Source of the DNA: WHSW01 sp963821345
GTDB taxonomy: Bacteria; Actinomycetota; Thermoleophilia; Solirubrobacterales; 70-9
Length of the DNA: 64,000 bases
NCBI GenBank assembly: GCA_963821345.1
Contig: CAWGDM010000001.1
Span: 682,001 to 746,000, forward strand
Direction: 5' to 3'
Shown here: one piece after another, positions 54,933-63,954 of the stretch
How positions within the stretch are numbered: position 1 is the first letter of the stretch
Layout: every line of letters starts with the position of its first letter
The notes under the pieces: generated by a model
The model's database searches: none
Seen by the model: the letters and a program-made list of their open reading frames with translations, nothing else
Told to the model about the DNA's origin: nothing
Made by a program: the position numbers and the translations under genes

Positions 54933-55640
54933 CTACTTTCGAGGCGCCGAAGGCTCCTTGCGGGCCAGCTCGCGCAGATTTCGCGCCGCTCGGCCGGCGA
55001 GCAGGACGATCATCGTCCCCGCGATCCCGAGCCCGATCACGTCGAACACGGTCAGCTGCAGGTCGACGAGCACGAAGTCGAGCCCGGCGCCGAGCGCGAC
55101 CACGGTGTTGAGCGCGATCAGGATCAGGCGGATCTCGGTCGGGCCGACGTAGCCGTAGCCGATCGAGAAGCGCCCGAAGGCGAAGCTCTCGAGGTAGACG
55201 TTGATCGACAGGATCAGGTACGCGACCACGATCAGGGTCCCGATCGAGAGCAGCATCAGCGGGGAGAGGCCGAGCCCGATCCCGATCGCCGCGGTGGCGA
55301 TCGCGTCGACCAGGTGGTCGAGGTAGTAGCCGTAGGTCGGGCGCTCGATCCCCCGGACCCGCGCCAGGGTGCCGTCGAGCGAGTCGCCGAACCACTGCAC
55401 GACCAGTAGCGCGCTCGCCACCCACAGCCATCCGATCGAGTCGTTGGCGAGCTGGTAGGCGACAGCGACGCCGAGCGCCGCCAGCACCCCGAGCGCGGTC
55501 AGGTCGTCGGGCAGCACCCAGCGCGGGAGCCGGGCTGCGATCCAGCGCAGCAGCCGCTTCTCGGGCTTGGCGAGCAGGAAGCTCGGCTCGCGGGTCGCCT
55601 CGACCGAATGCTCCAGTCCGGATTCGCTCATCTCGTCCAC
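54933..55640 (-). CDS. CDP-alcohol phosphatidyltransferase family membrane protein
   Basis: A 235-residue protein with about six membrane helices and the complete signature D86-x2-D89-G90-x2-A93-R94-x9-G104-x3-D108-x3-D112 (within GDSLDGTLARVRGIE and GYYLDHLVDA). It transfers a phosphatidyl group from CDP-diacylglycerol to an alcohol; the acceptor cannot be told. ATG 55640 or ATG 55631 is possible. Confidence 0.9.
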   Translation of the reverse strand: MDEMSESGLEHSVEATREPSFLLAKPEKRLLRWIAARLPRWVLPDDLTALGVLAALGVAVAYQLANDSIGWLWVASALLVVQWFGDSLDGTLARVRGIERPTYGYYLDHLVDAIATAAIGIGLGLSPLMLLSIGTLIVVAYLILSINVYLESFAFGRFSIGYGYVGPTEIRLILIALNTVVALGAGLDFVLVDLQLTVFDVIGLGIAGTMIVLLAGRAARNLRELARKEPSAPRK

Positions 55641-55707
55641 CTACCCGGACCGGCGCCTGCGGTTTCGCGTCACGCTACGGTCGCGGCCCGGCGCTAGCCT
55701 CGCACCG

Positions 55708-56448
55708 GTGAGCGAACGAAGGCGAGTGGCGCTGATCACGGGCGCCTCGAGCGGGATCGGAGCGGCGACCGTGCGGGCGCTGGCGGCGCAGGGATTCGAG
55801 ACGGTCGCAGCGGCGCGGCGGGTCGAGCGCTGCGAGGAGCTCGCCGCGGAGGTCGGCGGTCGGGCGCTGGCGCTCGACGTCACCGACCCGGAGGCGGTCG
55901 AGGGGCTTGCCGCCGAGCTGCCCGAGGTCGACGCGGTCGTCCACAGCGCCGGCGGAGCGCTCGGGCTCGAACCGGTGGCCGAGGCGGACGAGGCGCGCTG
56001 GCGGGAGATGTTCGAGTCGAACGTGCTCGGCGTCGTCCGGGTGACCAAGGCGCTGTTACCGGCCCTGCGCCGCGGCACCGACCCGAGCATCGTGATCATC
56101 GGTTCGGTCGCCGGGGTCGAGGTCTACGAGGGCGGGGGCGGCTACACGGCCGCCAAGCACGCGGCCCGCGCGATCGCCGAGACCCTGCGCCTGGAGCTTC
56201 ACCGCGAGGGGATCCGGGTGACCGAGGTGGCCCCGGGGATGGTCGACACGGAGTTCTCGCTGGTGCGCTTCGACGGCGACGCCGAGCGCGCCGCAGGCGT
56301 CTATCGCGGGATCGAGCCGCTGACCGCTGAGGACGTCGCCGAGGTGGTCGCGTTCTGCGTCACCCGCCCCGGCCGGGTCGACATCGACTACGTCGCGGTC
56401 AAGCCGACCGCCCAGGCGACCGCGAAGATCGCCCACCGGACCGAGTAG
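55708..56448 (+). CDS. Short-chain dehydrogenase/reductase
   Basis: A 246-residue classical SDR from GTG 55708: cofactor motif TGASSGIGAA (residues 11-20), NxxG-like VVHSAGG, catalytic Ser in IIGSVAG and YTAAK for Tyr/Lys. Related to the YdfG/serine dehydrogenase-like group by length and order. Divergent from the phosphatidyltransferase, 67 bp apart. Confidence 0.9.
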   Translation: MSERRRVALITGASSGIGAATVRALAAQGFETVAAARRVERCEELAAEVGGRALALDVTDPEAVEGLAAELPEVDAVVHSAGGALGLEPVAEADEARWREMFESNVLGVVRVTKALLPALRRGTDPSIVIIGSVAGVEVYEGGGGYTAAKHAARAIAETLRLELHREGIRVTEVAPGMVDTEFSLVRFDGDAERAAGVYRGIEPLTAEDVAEVVAFCVTRPGRVDIDYVAVKPTAQATAKIAHRTE

Positions 56449-56454
56449 CGGCCC

Positions 56455-56883
56455 TCAGGAGCGCGAGTTGCGCTCGATCCAGGCGCTCAGGGCCCTGACG
56501 CCGTCCTCCTGGACCTGGCCGCCCGTCAGCTTGCCGAGCGGGCCGCCACCCTTGGCCATCATCAGCTTCAGCTTCTCGCCCGAGGTCGTCTTCAGGGTCA
56601 GCTTGATCGAGGTCGCGTTCATGATCCCGGCGGTCCCCTCTCCGGTGAACATGCCCCTTCCGGCCCCCGCGAACCGCTCCGCGGTGACCGAGGTCGGCTC
56701 GCCCTTCGGCTCCTGCTTGCGGGTGGTCTCCTGGACGATCAGGCGGCGGTCGGTGACCACGATGAGCACGACCTTGCTCGACATGAACCCCGACTGCGAG
56801 CCCACGCACATCCCCAGGAGCGTCTCGCCGGGCTCCACCAGCGACTCGGCCAGCGGCCCCAGCTTCTCGCCGATGTCGGCCAC
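56455..56883 (-). CDS. Hypothetical protein, bacterial PH-domain-like
   Basis: A 142-residue protein: a first helix (EKLGPLAESLVEPGETLLG), then alternating beta strands (KVVLIVVTDRRLIVQET, TSIKLTLKTTSGEKLKLMM), ending with a helix (VRALSAWIERNSRS). The strand-rich core with VVTDRRLI resembles bacterial PH/YdbT-like domains. The family is unknown to me. It starts 3 bp after the ABC ATPase stop and is likely co-transcribed with it. Confidence 0.6.
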   Translation of the reverse strand: MADIGEKLGPLAESLVEPGETLLGMCVGSQSGFMSSKVVLIVVTDRRLIVQETTRKQEPKGEPTSVTAERFAGAGRGMFTGEGTAGIMNATSIKLTLKTTSGEKLKLMMAKGGGPLGKLTGGQVQEDGVRALSAWIERNSRS

Positions 56884-56886
56884 CGG

Positions 56887-57684
56887 CTAGACGTCGCGTA
56901 GCTGGATCGGGCCGGTGGTCGCGCCGGTGACCAGCTGGCGGACCAGGGGCTCCTCGGACCCCAGCACCTCGGCGGCGGGGCCGCTCTGCACGATCCGGCC
57001 AGTGTCGATCACGGCGACGTGGTTGGCGAGCCGCTTCGCGGCGGTCATGTTGTGGGTCGTGACCAGGAAGGTGGCACCGCTCTCGCTCTGCACGTCGGAG
57101 AGCATCTCGCAGAGCAGGCCGAGGCGGACACCGTCGATCCCGGAGTCGAAGTCGTCGACGATCACGATCCGAGCCTCGAGCGCCAGCGCCCGGGCGATCG
57201 CCACCCGCTTGCACATCCCGGCCGAGAGCTGGTCGGGCATCGCTTCCGCGCGATCGCGCAGGCCGACCATCTCCAGGTGGGTCATCGTCGCCTCATTGAC
57301 CCGGGCCTCGGACCAGCGGCGGTTTCGCTGCCGCAGCCCGAAGGCCACGTTCTCGTAGACGTTGAGCGAGAAGAAGAGCCCGCAGGTGAACGGCAGCGAG
57401 CCCTGGATGACCACGGCCATCCGCCGGCGGATCTCGTTCAACTGGACGTCGGAAACGCGGCGCAGGTTGCGCCCCTCGACCTCGACCGTGCCGCGGTCGG
57501 GCTGGATCAGGCCGACGATGTGGTTGATCGTTACCGTCTTGCCCGCCCCCGAGGGTCCGAGCAGGACGGTGATCTCGCCCGCCGGGACGGTCAGATCGAC
57601 CCCGTGCAGGACCTCGGCGGCGCCGAACCGCTTGAACACCCCGGTGAGCTCGATCGCGGCCTGCGGCTGCCCCTCAACCGACAT
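56887..57684 (-). CDS. ABC transporter ATPase, MlaF/Mce-associated type, altered Walker B
   Basis: A 265-residue ATPase: Walker A GPSGAGKTV, Q-loop VVIQGS, signature LSAGMCKRVAIARAL, H-loop VTTHN. The layout and SGIDGVR after Walker B match the MlaF group (usual DEPDSGLDPVR), which powers lipid transport with Mce proteins. Here the Walker B reads IVIVDDFDSGID, so the catalytic Glu is Asp and the Pro is Phe. No permease (MlaE) or Mce gene is nearby. ATG 57684. Confidence 0.87.
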   Translation of the reverse strand: MSVEGQPQAAIELTGVFKRFGAAEVLHGVDLTVPAGEITVLLGPSGAGKTVTINHIVGLIQPDRGTVEVEGRNLRRVSDVQLNEIRRRMAVVIQGSLPFTCGLFFSLNVYENVAFGLRQRNRRWSEARVNEATMTHLEMVGLRDRAEAMPDQLSAGMCKRVAIARALALEARIVIVDDFDSGIDGVRLGLLCEMLSDVQSESGATFLVTTHNMTAAKRLANHVAVIDTGRIVQSGPAAEVLGSEEPLVRQLVTGATTGPIQLRDV

Positions 57685-57720
57685 GGGAACCAGTCTAGGC
57701 GCTCTACCATCAGCGGCCGA

Positions 57721-58637
57721 ATGCGGATCGACGAGCTGCTCGCCCATCAGCGCCCGGTGTTCTCGGTCGAGTTCTTCCCGCCGAAGACCGACGAGGGCCG
57801 CCGCATGCTGCTGGAGACGGTGCAGACGTTGAAGCCGCTCGAACCGGACTATGTCTCCGTCACGTACGGCGCGGGCGGCTCCACCCGTGATGGAACGGTC
57901 GAGATGGTCGCCAGGATGAAGGAGGAATTCGGCCTCGAGGCGATGGCCCATTTGAGCTGCGTCGGGGAAACGCGCGATGGCCTGCGCGCGTTACTCGAAC
58001 GCTTCCGCGCCGCCGGCATCGAGAACGTGATGGCCCTCCGCGGCGACCCGCCCAGGGGCGAGAAGAACTTCACGGCGCCCGAGGACGGGCTCTCGAGCGC
58101 GACCGAGTTGATCTCGTTCATCGGCGCTGATTACGAGTTCACGCTGGGCGGCGCGTGCTTTCCAGAGGTCCATCCGGAGGCGCCCGACAAGGAGACGGAC
58201 CTCGGGTATTTGAAGACCAAGGTCGACGCCGGAGCCAAGTTCCTCATCACCCAGCTGTTCTTCGACAACAGCGTGTACTTCGACTTCGTCGCCGCAGCTC
58301 GCGCGATCGGGATCGGCGTTCCGATCATCCCGGCAGTAATCCCGATTTCCAGCTTCGGGCAGGTCGCCCGGATCTGCAAGTTGTGCGACGCCGAGATTCC
58401 GGTCGATCTCTCCGGGGCCATGGAATCCCTCGGAGGCGACGAGGAAGCGGAGGCGACTGCTGGGGGTGGCGTACGCGGCCCGCCAGTGCGAGGAGCTGCT
58501 TGGCCGCCGGTGCGCCAGGCATTCACTTCATCGCGCTCAATCGAGCAGCCGGAACTCGCGCCGTGCTTGCCGCGTTGCAGGCGTCGCGGCCGTGGGAGCG
58601 CGCCGAGGCCGCCGGATCCGTACGCGCCGCTGACTAG
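57721..58637 (+). CDS. metF: 5,10-methylenetetrahydrofolate reductase (two frame breaks)
   Basis: ATG 57721. TIM-barrel MTHFR: FSVEFFPPKTDEGRRML with the catalytic Glu, YVSVTYGAGGSTRDGTV, VMALRGDPP, LITQLFFDN and IPAVIPISSFGQV. After ESLGGDEEAEATAG one G too many in the GGGGG run 58462-58466 and an extra T at 58500-58501 shift the frame twice. Removing both restores GVAYAARQCEELLAAGAPG and the family ending RAVLAALQASRPWE, with stop TAG 58635-58637 and about 304 residues. Without correction it would appear fused to the next gene. The enzyme makes 5-methyl-THF for methionine synthesis. Confidence 0.9.
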
Positions 58638-58647
58638 AGTTCCGGGC

Positions 58648-59487
58648 GTGACGGCCAGGGAAGGTTCGTTCCGTTTCAACGGGCATCGGATCGCGTTCGC
58701 CGACTACGGCGAGGGCGACCGGGTGCTGGTGCTCGCGCACGGCCTGCTGATGAACCGCCACATGTACGACCACCTGGCGCCCGAGATGGTCTCGCGCGGC
58801 TTCCGGGTGATCACCGTCGACCTGCTCGGCCACGGCGCCTCGGACAAGCCCGCCGACATGCGCGCCTACAACATGCCCGCCTTCGGCGACCAGATCGGGG
58901 CCCTGATCGATTACCTGGAGCTCGACCGCCCGATCGTCGGCGGCACGTCGCTGGGCGCCAACGCCGCGCTCGAGCTGGCGGTCCGCCATCCGCGCGCCGC
59001 CCGCGGGCTGTTCATCGAGATGCCGGTGCTCGACAACGCGCTCGTCGCCGCCGGGCTGATCTTCCTGCCGATCCTGCTGGCCCTGCGGGTGGCGAAGCCG
59101 GTCCTGCGGAGTGTCTCGGCGATCACCAACAGGATCCCGCGCTCGCACTACCTCGTCGACCTCGCGCTCGACTGGACCCGCCGCCCGCCGGAGGCGTCGG
59201 AGGCGGTGCTCGAGGGGATCCTCTTCGGGCGCACCGCCCCGCCACGCGAGGAGCGTCAGCTGATCGGGGTCCCGGCGCTGGTGATCGGGCATCCGGCTGA
59301 CCCGCTGCACCCGTTCACCGACTCCGACATGGTCGCCGACGAGATTCCCCGCGCGCGGCTGGTGAACGCCGAGTCGATCCTCGAGTGGCGGGTCAACCCG
59401 GGCCGCCTCGATGACAAGCTGGCCGAGTTCATCGACGAGGTCTATGCCTCTGAGCAGGCGTCGACATCGGCCGGCACGCCCAGCTGA
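58648..59487 (+). CDS. Alpha/beta-fold hydrolase
   Basis: A 279-residue hydrolase from GTG 58648: VLVLAHGLLMNRHMYDH (oxyanion region), nucleophile GGTSLGAN, acid in GHPADPLHPF. The usual His position reads ESILEWRVNPGRL with no His, so the base is not assigned. It follows metF by 10 bp and could be in the same transcript. Confidence 0.82.
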   Translation: MTAREGSFRFNGHRIAFADYGEGDRVLVLAHGLLMNRHMYDHLAPEMVSRGFRVITVDLLGHGASDKPADMRAYNMPAFGDQIGALIDYLELDRPIVGGTSLGANAALELAVRHPRAARGLFIEMPVLDNALVAAGLIFLPILLALRVAKPVLRSVSAITNRIPRSHYLVDLALDWTRRPPEASEAVLEGILFGRTAPPREERQLIGVPALVIGHPADPLHPFTDSDMVADEIPRARLVNAESILEWRVNPGRLDDKLAEFIDEVYASEQASTSAGTPS

Positions 59488-59542
59488 ACCGCCGTCGGAG
59501 ACTTGAGATCGGCTGAAGGTTCTCCGCTACTCTGCGCCGTCG

Positions 59543-60308
59543 ATGTCGAGCAAGTCAGAACGTGAAAAGCGCCGTGCCGAGCGGGTTGCCGCCGAGCAGG
59601 CGTCAGCCGCCGCGGAGCGCCGCCGGCTGCTGCTCGGCTATGTGGTCGCGGGCGTGCTCGGGCTTGCGGTCGTCGTCGGACTGGTGATCGTTCTCTCCAG
59701 CGGCAGCGGCGACGCGCAGAACCAGGTCAACGGCGAGGACATTCCAGCGGCCGCCCATATCCAGGTCAACAGCGGCTTCCTGCACGACGTCACCCCCGAC
59801 GGCCGCGAGCGGGACCCCGCCGCCGGCGCTGCAGCAGGGTGACCTGCAGACCGCGGCCAAGGAGGCGGGCTGCGAGCTGAAGCTCGACCTGCCCGACGAG
59901 GGCAACACCCACATCACCAACGAGTCGGAGATCCCCGACTACGGCACCAACCCGCCGACCTCCGGCAACCACAACCCGCAGCAGCTCGCCGACGGCGCCT
60001 ACAGCGAGATGCCGCAGGAGTGGTACTTCGTCCACTCGCTCGAGCACGGCCGGATCGAGATCCAGTACAGCCCCGACCTGCCCGAGGCGGACCAGCTGGC
60101 GCTCAAGGGCGTGTTCGACCAGCAGACTGACGGGGTCCTGTTCTTCCCCAACGACAAGATGCCCTACGACGTCGCGGTCACCGCCTGGACGCAGCTGATG
60201 GGGTGCCCGAAGTACGAGGGCGCCAAGACGCTGGACGCCGTGCGCGACTTCCGCGACACCTACATCGGCCTCGGCCCGGAGCCGCTGCCGTTGCACGTCT
60301 CGGGCTGA
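59543..60308 (+). CDS. DUF3105 membrane-anchored protein (one frame break)
   Basis: ATG 59543: a charged start (SSKSEREKRRAERVAAEQ), one membrane helix (LGYVVAGVLGLAVVVGLVIV), then the extracellular DUF3105 domain. An extra base at 59810 (GAGCGGG for GAGGGG) interrupts the frame. The continuation reads PPTSGNHNP, WYFVHSLEHGRIEIQY and GCPKYEGAKTLDAVRDFRD, the family core, to TGA 60308. Corrected length is about 254 residues. The family function is unknown. Confidence 0.87.
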
Positions 60309-60374
60309 GCGGCTCGGAAAACGCCTGCAAACCCGCAACTGAGCGGGCAGAAGCGAAGCTTCGCACCGCGTACC

Positions 60375-61544
60375 GTGTTGGGGATGGTGTTGGTTGCGAT
60401 CAAGCCGCGATTCCTGCTCGCCGCGCTCCTACTCGCCGGCCTCGCGTGGGTCGCCGCGCCCGCGCTCTCGTCGCAGCGCTACCTGCCCGGGGCGGTCGAC
60501 TTCGAGCAAACCCTGCCCGGCGTGCGCGCGAGCCACTCCGCGAAGGGGCCGGTCAGCTACCGCTCACCGGTGATCGAGGCGCCGAAGCGCTTCGATCTGG
60601 TCGGCCTGGCCGGCGAGATGCGCCCATTGAAGATCCGCGCCCGCGACGACGGGGGCAAATGGAGCGACTGGGTCGAATCCGCCGACGGCGACCCGGTCTA
60701 CTTCGGCGGCGCTGACCAGCTTCAGGTCCGAGCGCGTGGCTGGCGGCCGACGGGGACGCTGCACTACGTCAACGTGTCGGGGACGACGAGCGCCGCGAGC
60801 GGCCTGCTGACCGCAGCCCGAACGGCGATCAACTCAGCCTTTATCTCCGCGAGCGCGGTGATCTCGCCGGTCGCCGACGCCCAGCCCGCCGAGCCCGAGA
60901 TCGTCACCCGCAGGGAGTGGGGCGCGAACCTCGAGTCCGGCGGCTGCCCGCCGCGGGCGGCGCCCTCCTACGGCACCGTGAAGGCCGGGGTGATCCACCA
61001 CACGGTGACCGCGAACGACTACACCGAGGCCGAGGCGCCCTCGATCGTGCTCGGGATCTGCCGCTACCACCGCAACGCCAACGGCTGGAACGACATCGGC
61101 TACCAGGCGCTCGTCGACCGGTTCGGCAACGTCTACCAGGGTCGCGCCGGCGGGATCAAGAAGGCGGTGATCGGGGCCCAGGCGCAGGGCTTCAACGCGC
61201 AGACGACGGCGGTCGCCTCGATCGGCACCCACACCAAGGTCGCGCCGACCCCGGCCGCGACCGGGGCGATCGTCAACTACCTGGCCTGGCGGCTGGCGCT
61301 GGCCGGAATCAACGCGACCGGCAAGACGACGCTGACCTCGGCCGGCGGCGACCTGAGCCGCTATCCGTCCGGCCGCCGGGTGCGACTGAGCCGCGTGATC
61401 GGCCACGGGACGATCGGCCTCACGGCCTGCCCCGGCGACGTGCTGGCCGCGATGATCCCCGCGATCAAGCGCCGAATTCAGGCGAAGATCGACGCATCGG
61501 GCGGCGTCACCGTGCCCCCGAGCACGGACACGGGGGCGGGGTGA
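60375..61544 (+). CDS. N-acetylmuramoyl-L-alanine amidase / peptidoglycan recognition protein family
   Basis: A 389-residue secreted protein: signal sequence (FLLAALLLAGLAWVAAPA), an N-terminal beta-rich part with PLKIRARDDGGKWSDW, then an amidase_2/PGRP domain. REWGAN starts the domain; Zn ligands are His in VIHHTVT, His in VIGHGTIG and Cys in TACPGD. It should cleave the amide between MurNAc and L-Ala in the cell wall. The start is at ATG 60375 or 60384. Confidence 0.9.
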   Translation: MLGMVLVAIKPRFLLAALLLAGLAWVAAPALSSQRYLPGAVDFEQTLPGVRASHSAKGPVSYRSPVIEAPKRFDLVGLAGEMRPLKIRARDDGGKWSDWVESADGDPVYFGGADQLQVRARGWRPTGTLHYVNVSGTTSAASGLLTAARTAINSAFISASAVISPVADAQPAEPEIVTRREWGANLESGGCPPRAAPSYGTVKAGVIHHTVTANDYTEAEAPSIVLGICRYHRNANGWNDIGYQALVDRFGNVYQGRAGGIKKAVIGAQAQGFNAQTTAVASIGTHTKVAPTPAATGAIVNYLAWRLALAGINATGKTTLTSAGGDLSRYPSGRRVRLSRVIGHGTIGLTACPGDVLAAMIPAIKRRIQAKIDASGGVTVPPSTDTGAG

Positions 61545-61571
61545 CGCCGAAGTGAGGCGCCCGGCCTTCGC

Positions 61572-62506
61572 TCAGCTAGCGCGGTAGGCCGGGAAAAAGC
61601 GCCCGCGTCGCGGTCGGCGCTGAGGGCGTCGTAGGCGCTCGGGTCGCAGATCAGCTCGTGGGTGAGGAAGGGGAGCTCGGAGTTCGCGAAGCCGCGCTTG
61701 AAGGTCTCGAGGCCGTCGCCCGACTCGACCCCGCCACCGAGGTTGAGGAGCGCGCCGAGCTGGTCGGCGAGGTCGAGCATCGCCGCGACCACGTTCTTGA
61801 ACGGCGAGGCGGCGCGGGCCGAGTCGGCGGTGCCGCCCAGGTAGTAGTGCAGGACGCCGTCGCTGAGCGCGGCGATCGCGCCCGCCCCGGGCTCGCCAGC
61901 CCGGCCGGCGATCAGCAGCCAGCTGCGCTCGAACGAGAGCACCGCGTCGAAGTAGTCGCGGGCGAAGAAGTAGCGCTCGGCCGCCCGGGCGCGACGCATC
62001 GTCTGCTCGTAGGCGACAGCGAACGCGTCGCGATCGGCCGTCGCCGACCGCGGTCCGGGCGTCGTCTCGACCGACCAGCCGTCGCGCTGGTTGGCGCGGA
62101 TCTGCTCGGCCAGCCGGGGGCGGACGCTGCGTTCGCGGGCCGGGTCATGGACCAGGACCGCGGAGCGCTCGGTCGCCTCCGCGAGCCACGGTTCGGCACC
62201 GAGGCGCTCTCGGGCGAAGACGCTGACCAGGCCGGTGGCCGTCCAGTCGACGTCGCCGGGCGAGGGCGGCTCGCCGGACCCCTCGACCAGGCCACCCGGA
62301 TATCCGTACGGCGAGACCGCGTCGACGCCGTCGCCGCCCTCGATCGCGCGAACGATCAGCGGCACCAGCGCGGTGCGGTCGGCGGAGACGAGCCGCAGAG
62401 TGTGGGTAACGCCCTCCGCCTCCAGGAACGCCTGACAGCGGAACAGGTCGTCGCTACGGGCCGCCGCGCCGCGGTCGGCGAGCAGCTCGGCGGCGGCTAG
62501 TCCCAC
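61572..62506 (-). CDS. FemAB/GNAT-type acyltransferase, peptidoglycan-bridge-like (one frame break)
   Basis: GTG 62506 overlaps the stop of the upstream GNAT gene. The protein has a FemAB-like double-GNAT layout: FRCQAFLEAEGVTHTLRLVS, VSPYGYPGGLV, AVAYEQTMRRARAAERYFF and GGTADSARAASPFKNV. One base is missing near the AAAAA run at 61594-61598; supplying it gives the normal end FFPAYRAS and TGA 61574-61572, about 311 residues. Likely acceptors are peptidoglycan or another aminoacyl substrate; not proven. Confidence 0.83.
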
Positions 62507-63027
62507 CCGGTGAAGTCCTCGGGCAGCAGTCCCCAGACCTGGTTGTCGATCCGCTCGTTCCCACGCCGGATTGCCGCTCGCATCACGCCCTCGCGCTGGA
62601 AGCCGAGGAAGGTGACCACCCTCTGGGCGGCCTCGTTTGTCGCCGGGATCTCGGCGTGGATGCGATGGGCGTCGTATTCGGCGAACGCGCGGTTGCAGGC
62701 CTGGCGCTCGGCCTCGCGGGCCACGCCCTTGCCCCAGGCGGCCGGGTCGCCCACCAGGACGGCGAGCTCGGGGCCGAGCTGGCGTTCGAGGCCGAACAGG
62801 GCGACGAACCCGACCGCACCGTCGGAGCCGTCGATCGTGATCGCCCACTTGCGGTCCTCAGCGGTCTCCATCGCCCGCTCGACCCAGCCCGCCGCGGCCT
62901 CGAGCGTGAACGAGTCGCGGCTGCCGACCAGGTCTGCGGTGACCCGCTCGTTGTTGAACCAGCGATGGACCGCCTCGGCGTCGCCGGGACGGAAGTCGCG
63001 CAGCGCAACCTCGGCCTTCTCACCCAT
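62497..63027 (-). CDS. GNAT acetyltransferase, RimJ/RimL type
   Basis: A 176-residue acetyltransferase: VALRDFRPGDAEAVHRWFNN start, acetyl-CoA segment VGDPAAWGKGVAREAERQA, and IPATNEAAQRVVTFLGFQRE near the end. It acetylates an N-terminal or small-molecule amine; substrate unknown. It is translationally coupled to the FemAB-like gene (10-bp overlap). Confidence 0.88.
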   Translation of the reverse strand: MGEKAEVALRDFRPGDAEAVHRWFNNERVTADLVGSRDSFTLEAAAGWVERAMETAEDRKWAITIDGSDGAVGFVALFGLERQLGPELAVLVGDPAAWGKGVAREAERQACNRAFAEYDAHRIHAEIPATNEAAQRVVTFLGFQREGVMRAAIRRGNERIDNQVWGLLPEDFTGWD

Positions 63028-63151
63028 GGGGGCGGAACGCTACCTAGCCGTACCGCCACGAGTTCGTCGGAAGTTGGGCGTCGGTTCGGATCGAGCCGCG
63101 CGAGTTCATCGCGATCGGCCCGCACGTCGTCGTGAAGCCGATCGCCCGATC

Positions 63152-63556
63152 CTACCCCGGTCGTCGTTCTTGCTCTTCAAGGGCTTCAGCGCGACTGAGG
63201 AAGGCCCGCGCCTGCTCGATCTTGCCGTCGCGCACACGCAGGACGACGAAGCTCCTCCACTCGATCGGCACTCCGCCGGTTTGCCCGAGGCCCCGTGCCA
63301 CCCATTCGGAGAAAACGGAGTCGCCGTCGGTGATGAAGCTCGTCGGCTCGAACCGAATCTCAGCGGTCTCGCGCAGGTTGGCCATCCACTCGCGGATGCC
63401 GTCGTGCCCTCGAAACCCGGCTCGCGGGGTGTCAACCATCTCCGGCGGCTCGTGCAGTTCGCAGTGTTCGTGGAAGCTCGCGATCACCGCATCGACATCT
63501 CCCCGGTTGAAGGCGTCAACCATGCCTCGAACGATCTCCACGTTCTCCTGCGACAT
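63152..63556 (-). CDS. NTF2-like/SnoaL-like protein
   Basis: A 134-residue cone-shaped NTF2-fold protein: MSQENVEIVRGMVDAFNRGD, CELHEPPEMVDTPRAGFRGHD, and VVLRVRDGKIEQARAFLSRAE. The substrate is unknown. It follows a second NTF2-like gene by 2 bp; the proteins are related and may form a dimer. Confidence 0.85.
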   Translation of the reverse strand: MSQENVEIVRGMVDAFNRGDVDAVIASFHEHCELHEPPEMVDTPRAGFRGHDGIREWMANLRETAEIRFEPTSFITDGDSVFSEWVARGLGQTGGVPIEWRSFVVLRVRDGKIEQARAFLSRAEALEEQERRPG

Positions 63557-63558
63557 CG

Positions 63559-63954
63559 CTACTCCGCCAGCCCCGCGGCCTTGAGCGCCTCGGCCGGTTG
63601 ATCCGGGAAGGTTTCGAAGCGAACGAGCTGGCCTTCCCGGATCTCGAACAGGATCCCAACCGGCTGATCGAACGCGACGTCGCTCCGCCGGCCGTGCAGA
63701 CGGATATGGCCGAGCGCCACGACGCAGTCGCCGGCGTCGCGCCAATCCTCGATCGCCATTGTCCACTCGTCGAACTGCTCGTCGATCTCCCGGAGATAGC
63801 GACGGACGCCCTCTCGGCCGTGGACGGGCACACCACCCAAGAGCTGACTCACGAGCACGACATCAGGATGAATCTCTTCATCCGGGAACCTGCGATCCCC
63901 GGCGTTCCAGCGGCTGAACACGCTCTGAGCGAATACGACGGTTTCGTGCGACAT
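63559..63954 (-). CDS. NTF2-like/SnoaL-like protein
   Basis: A 131-residue NTF2-fold protein: MSHETVVFAQSVFSRWNAGD, EIHPDVVLVSQLLGG, VHGREGVRRYLREID and ILFEIREGQLVRFETF. First gene of the two-gene NTF2-like unit at the window's right edge. Substrate unknown. Confidence 0.85.
   Translation of the reverse strand: MSHETVVFAQSVFSRWNAGDRRFPDEEIHPDVVLVSQLLGGVPVHGREGVRRYLREIDEQFDEWTMAIEDWRDAGDCVVALGHIRLHGRRSDVAFDQPVGILFEIREGQLVRFETFPDQPAEALKAAGLAE

Noticed and set aside
54539..55111. A possible 190-residue plus-strand protein in the moxR upstream region
   Set aside because: Low-complexity Arg/Ser-rich translation with no ribosome site, running into the antisense of the phosphatidyltransferase gene.
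57019..59487. A MetF-hydrolase fusion protein
   Set aside because: The linker is frame-shifted MTHFR sequence; two one-base corrections separate the genes at a TAG and a GTG start.
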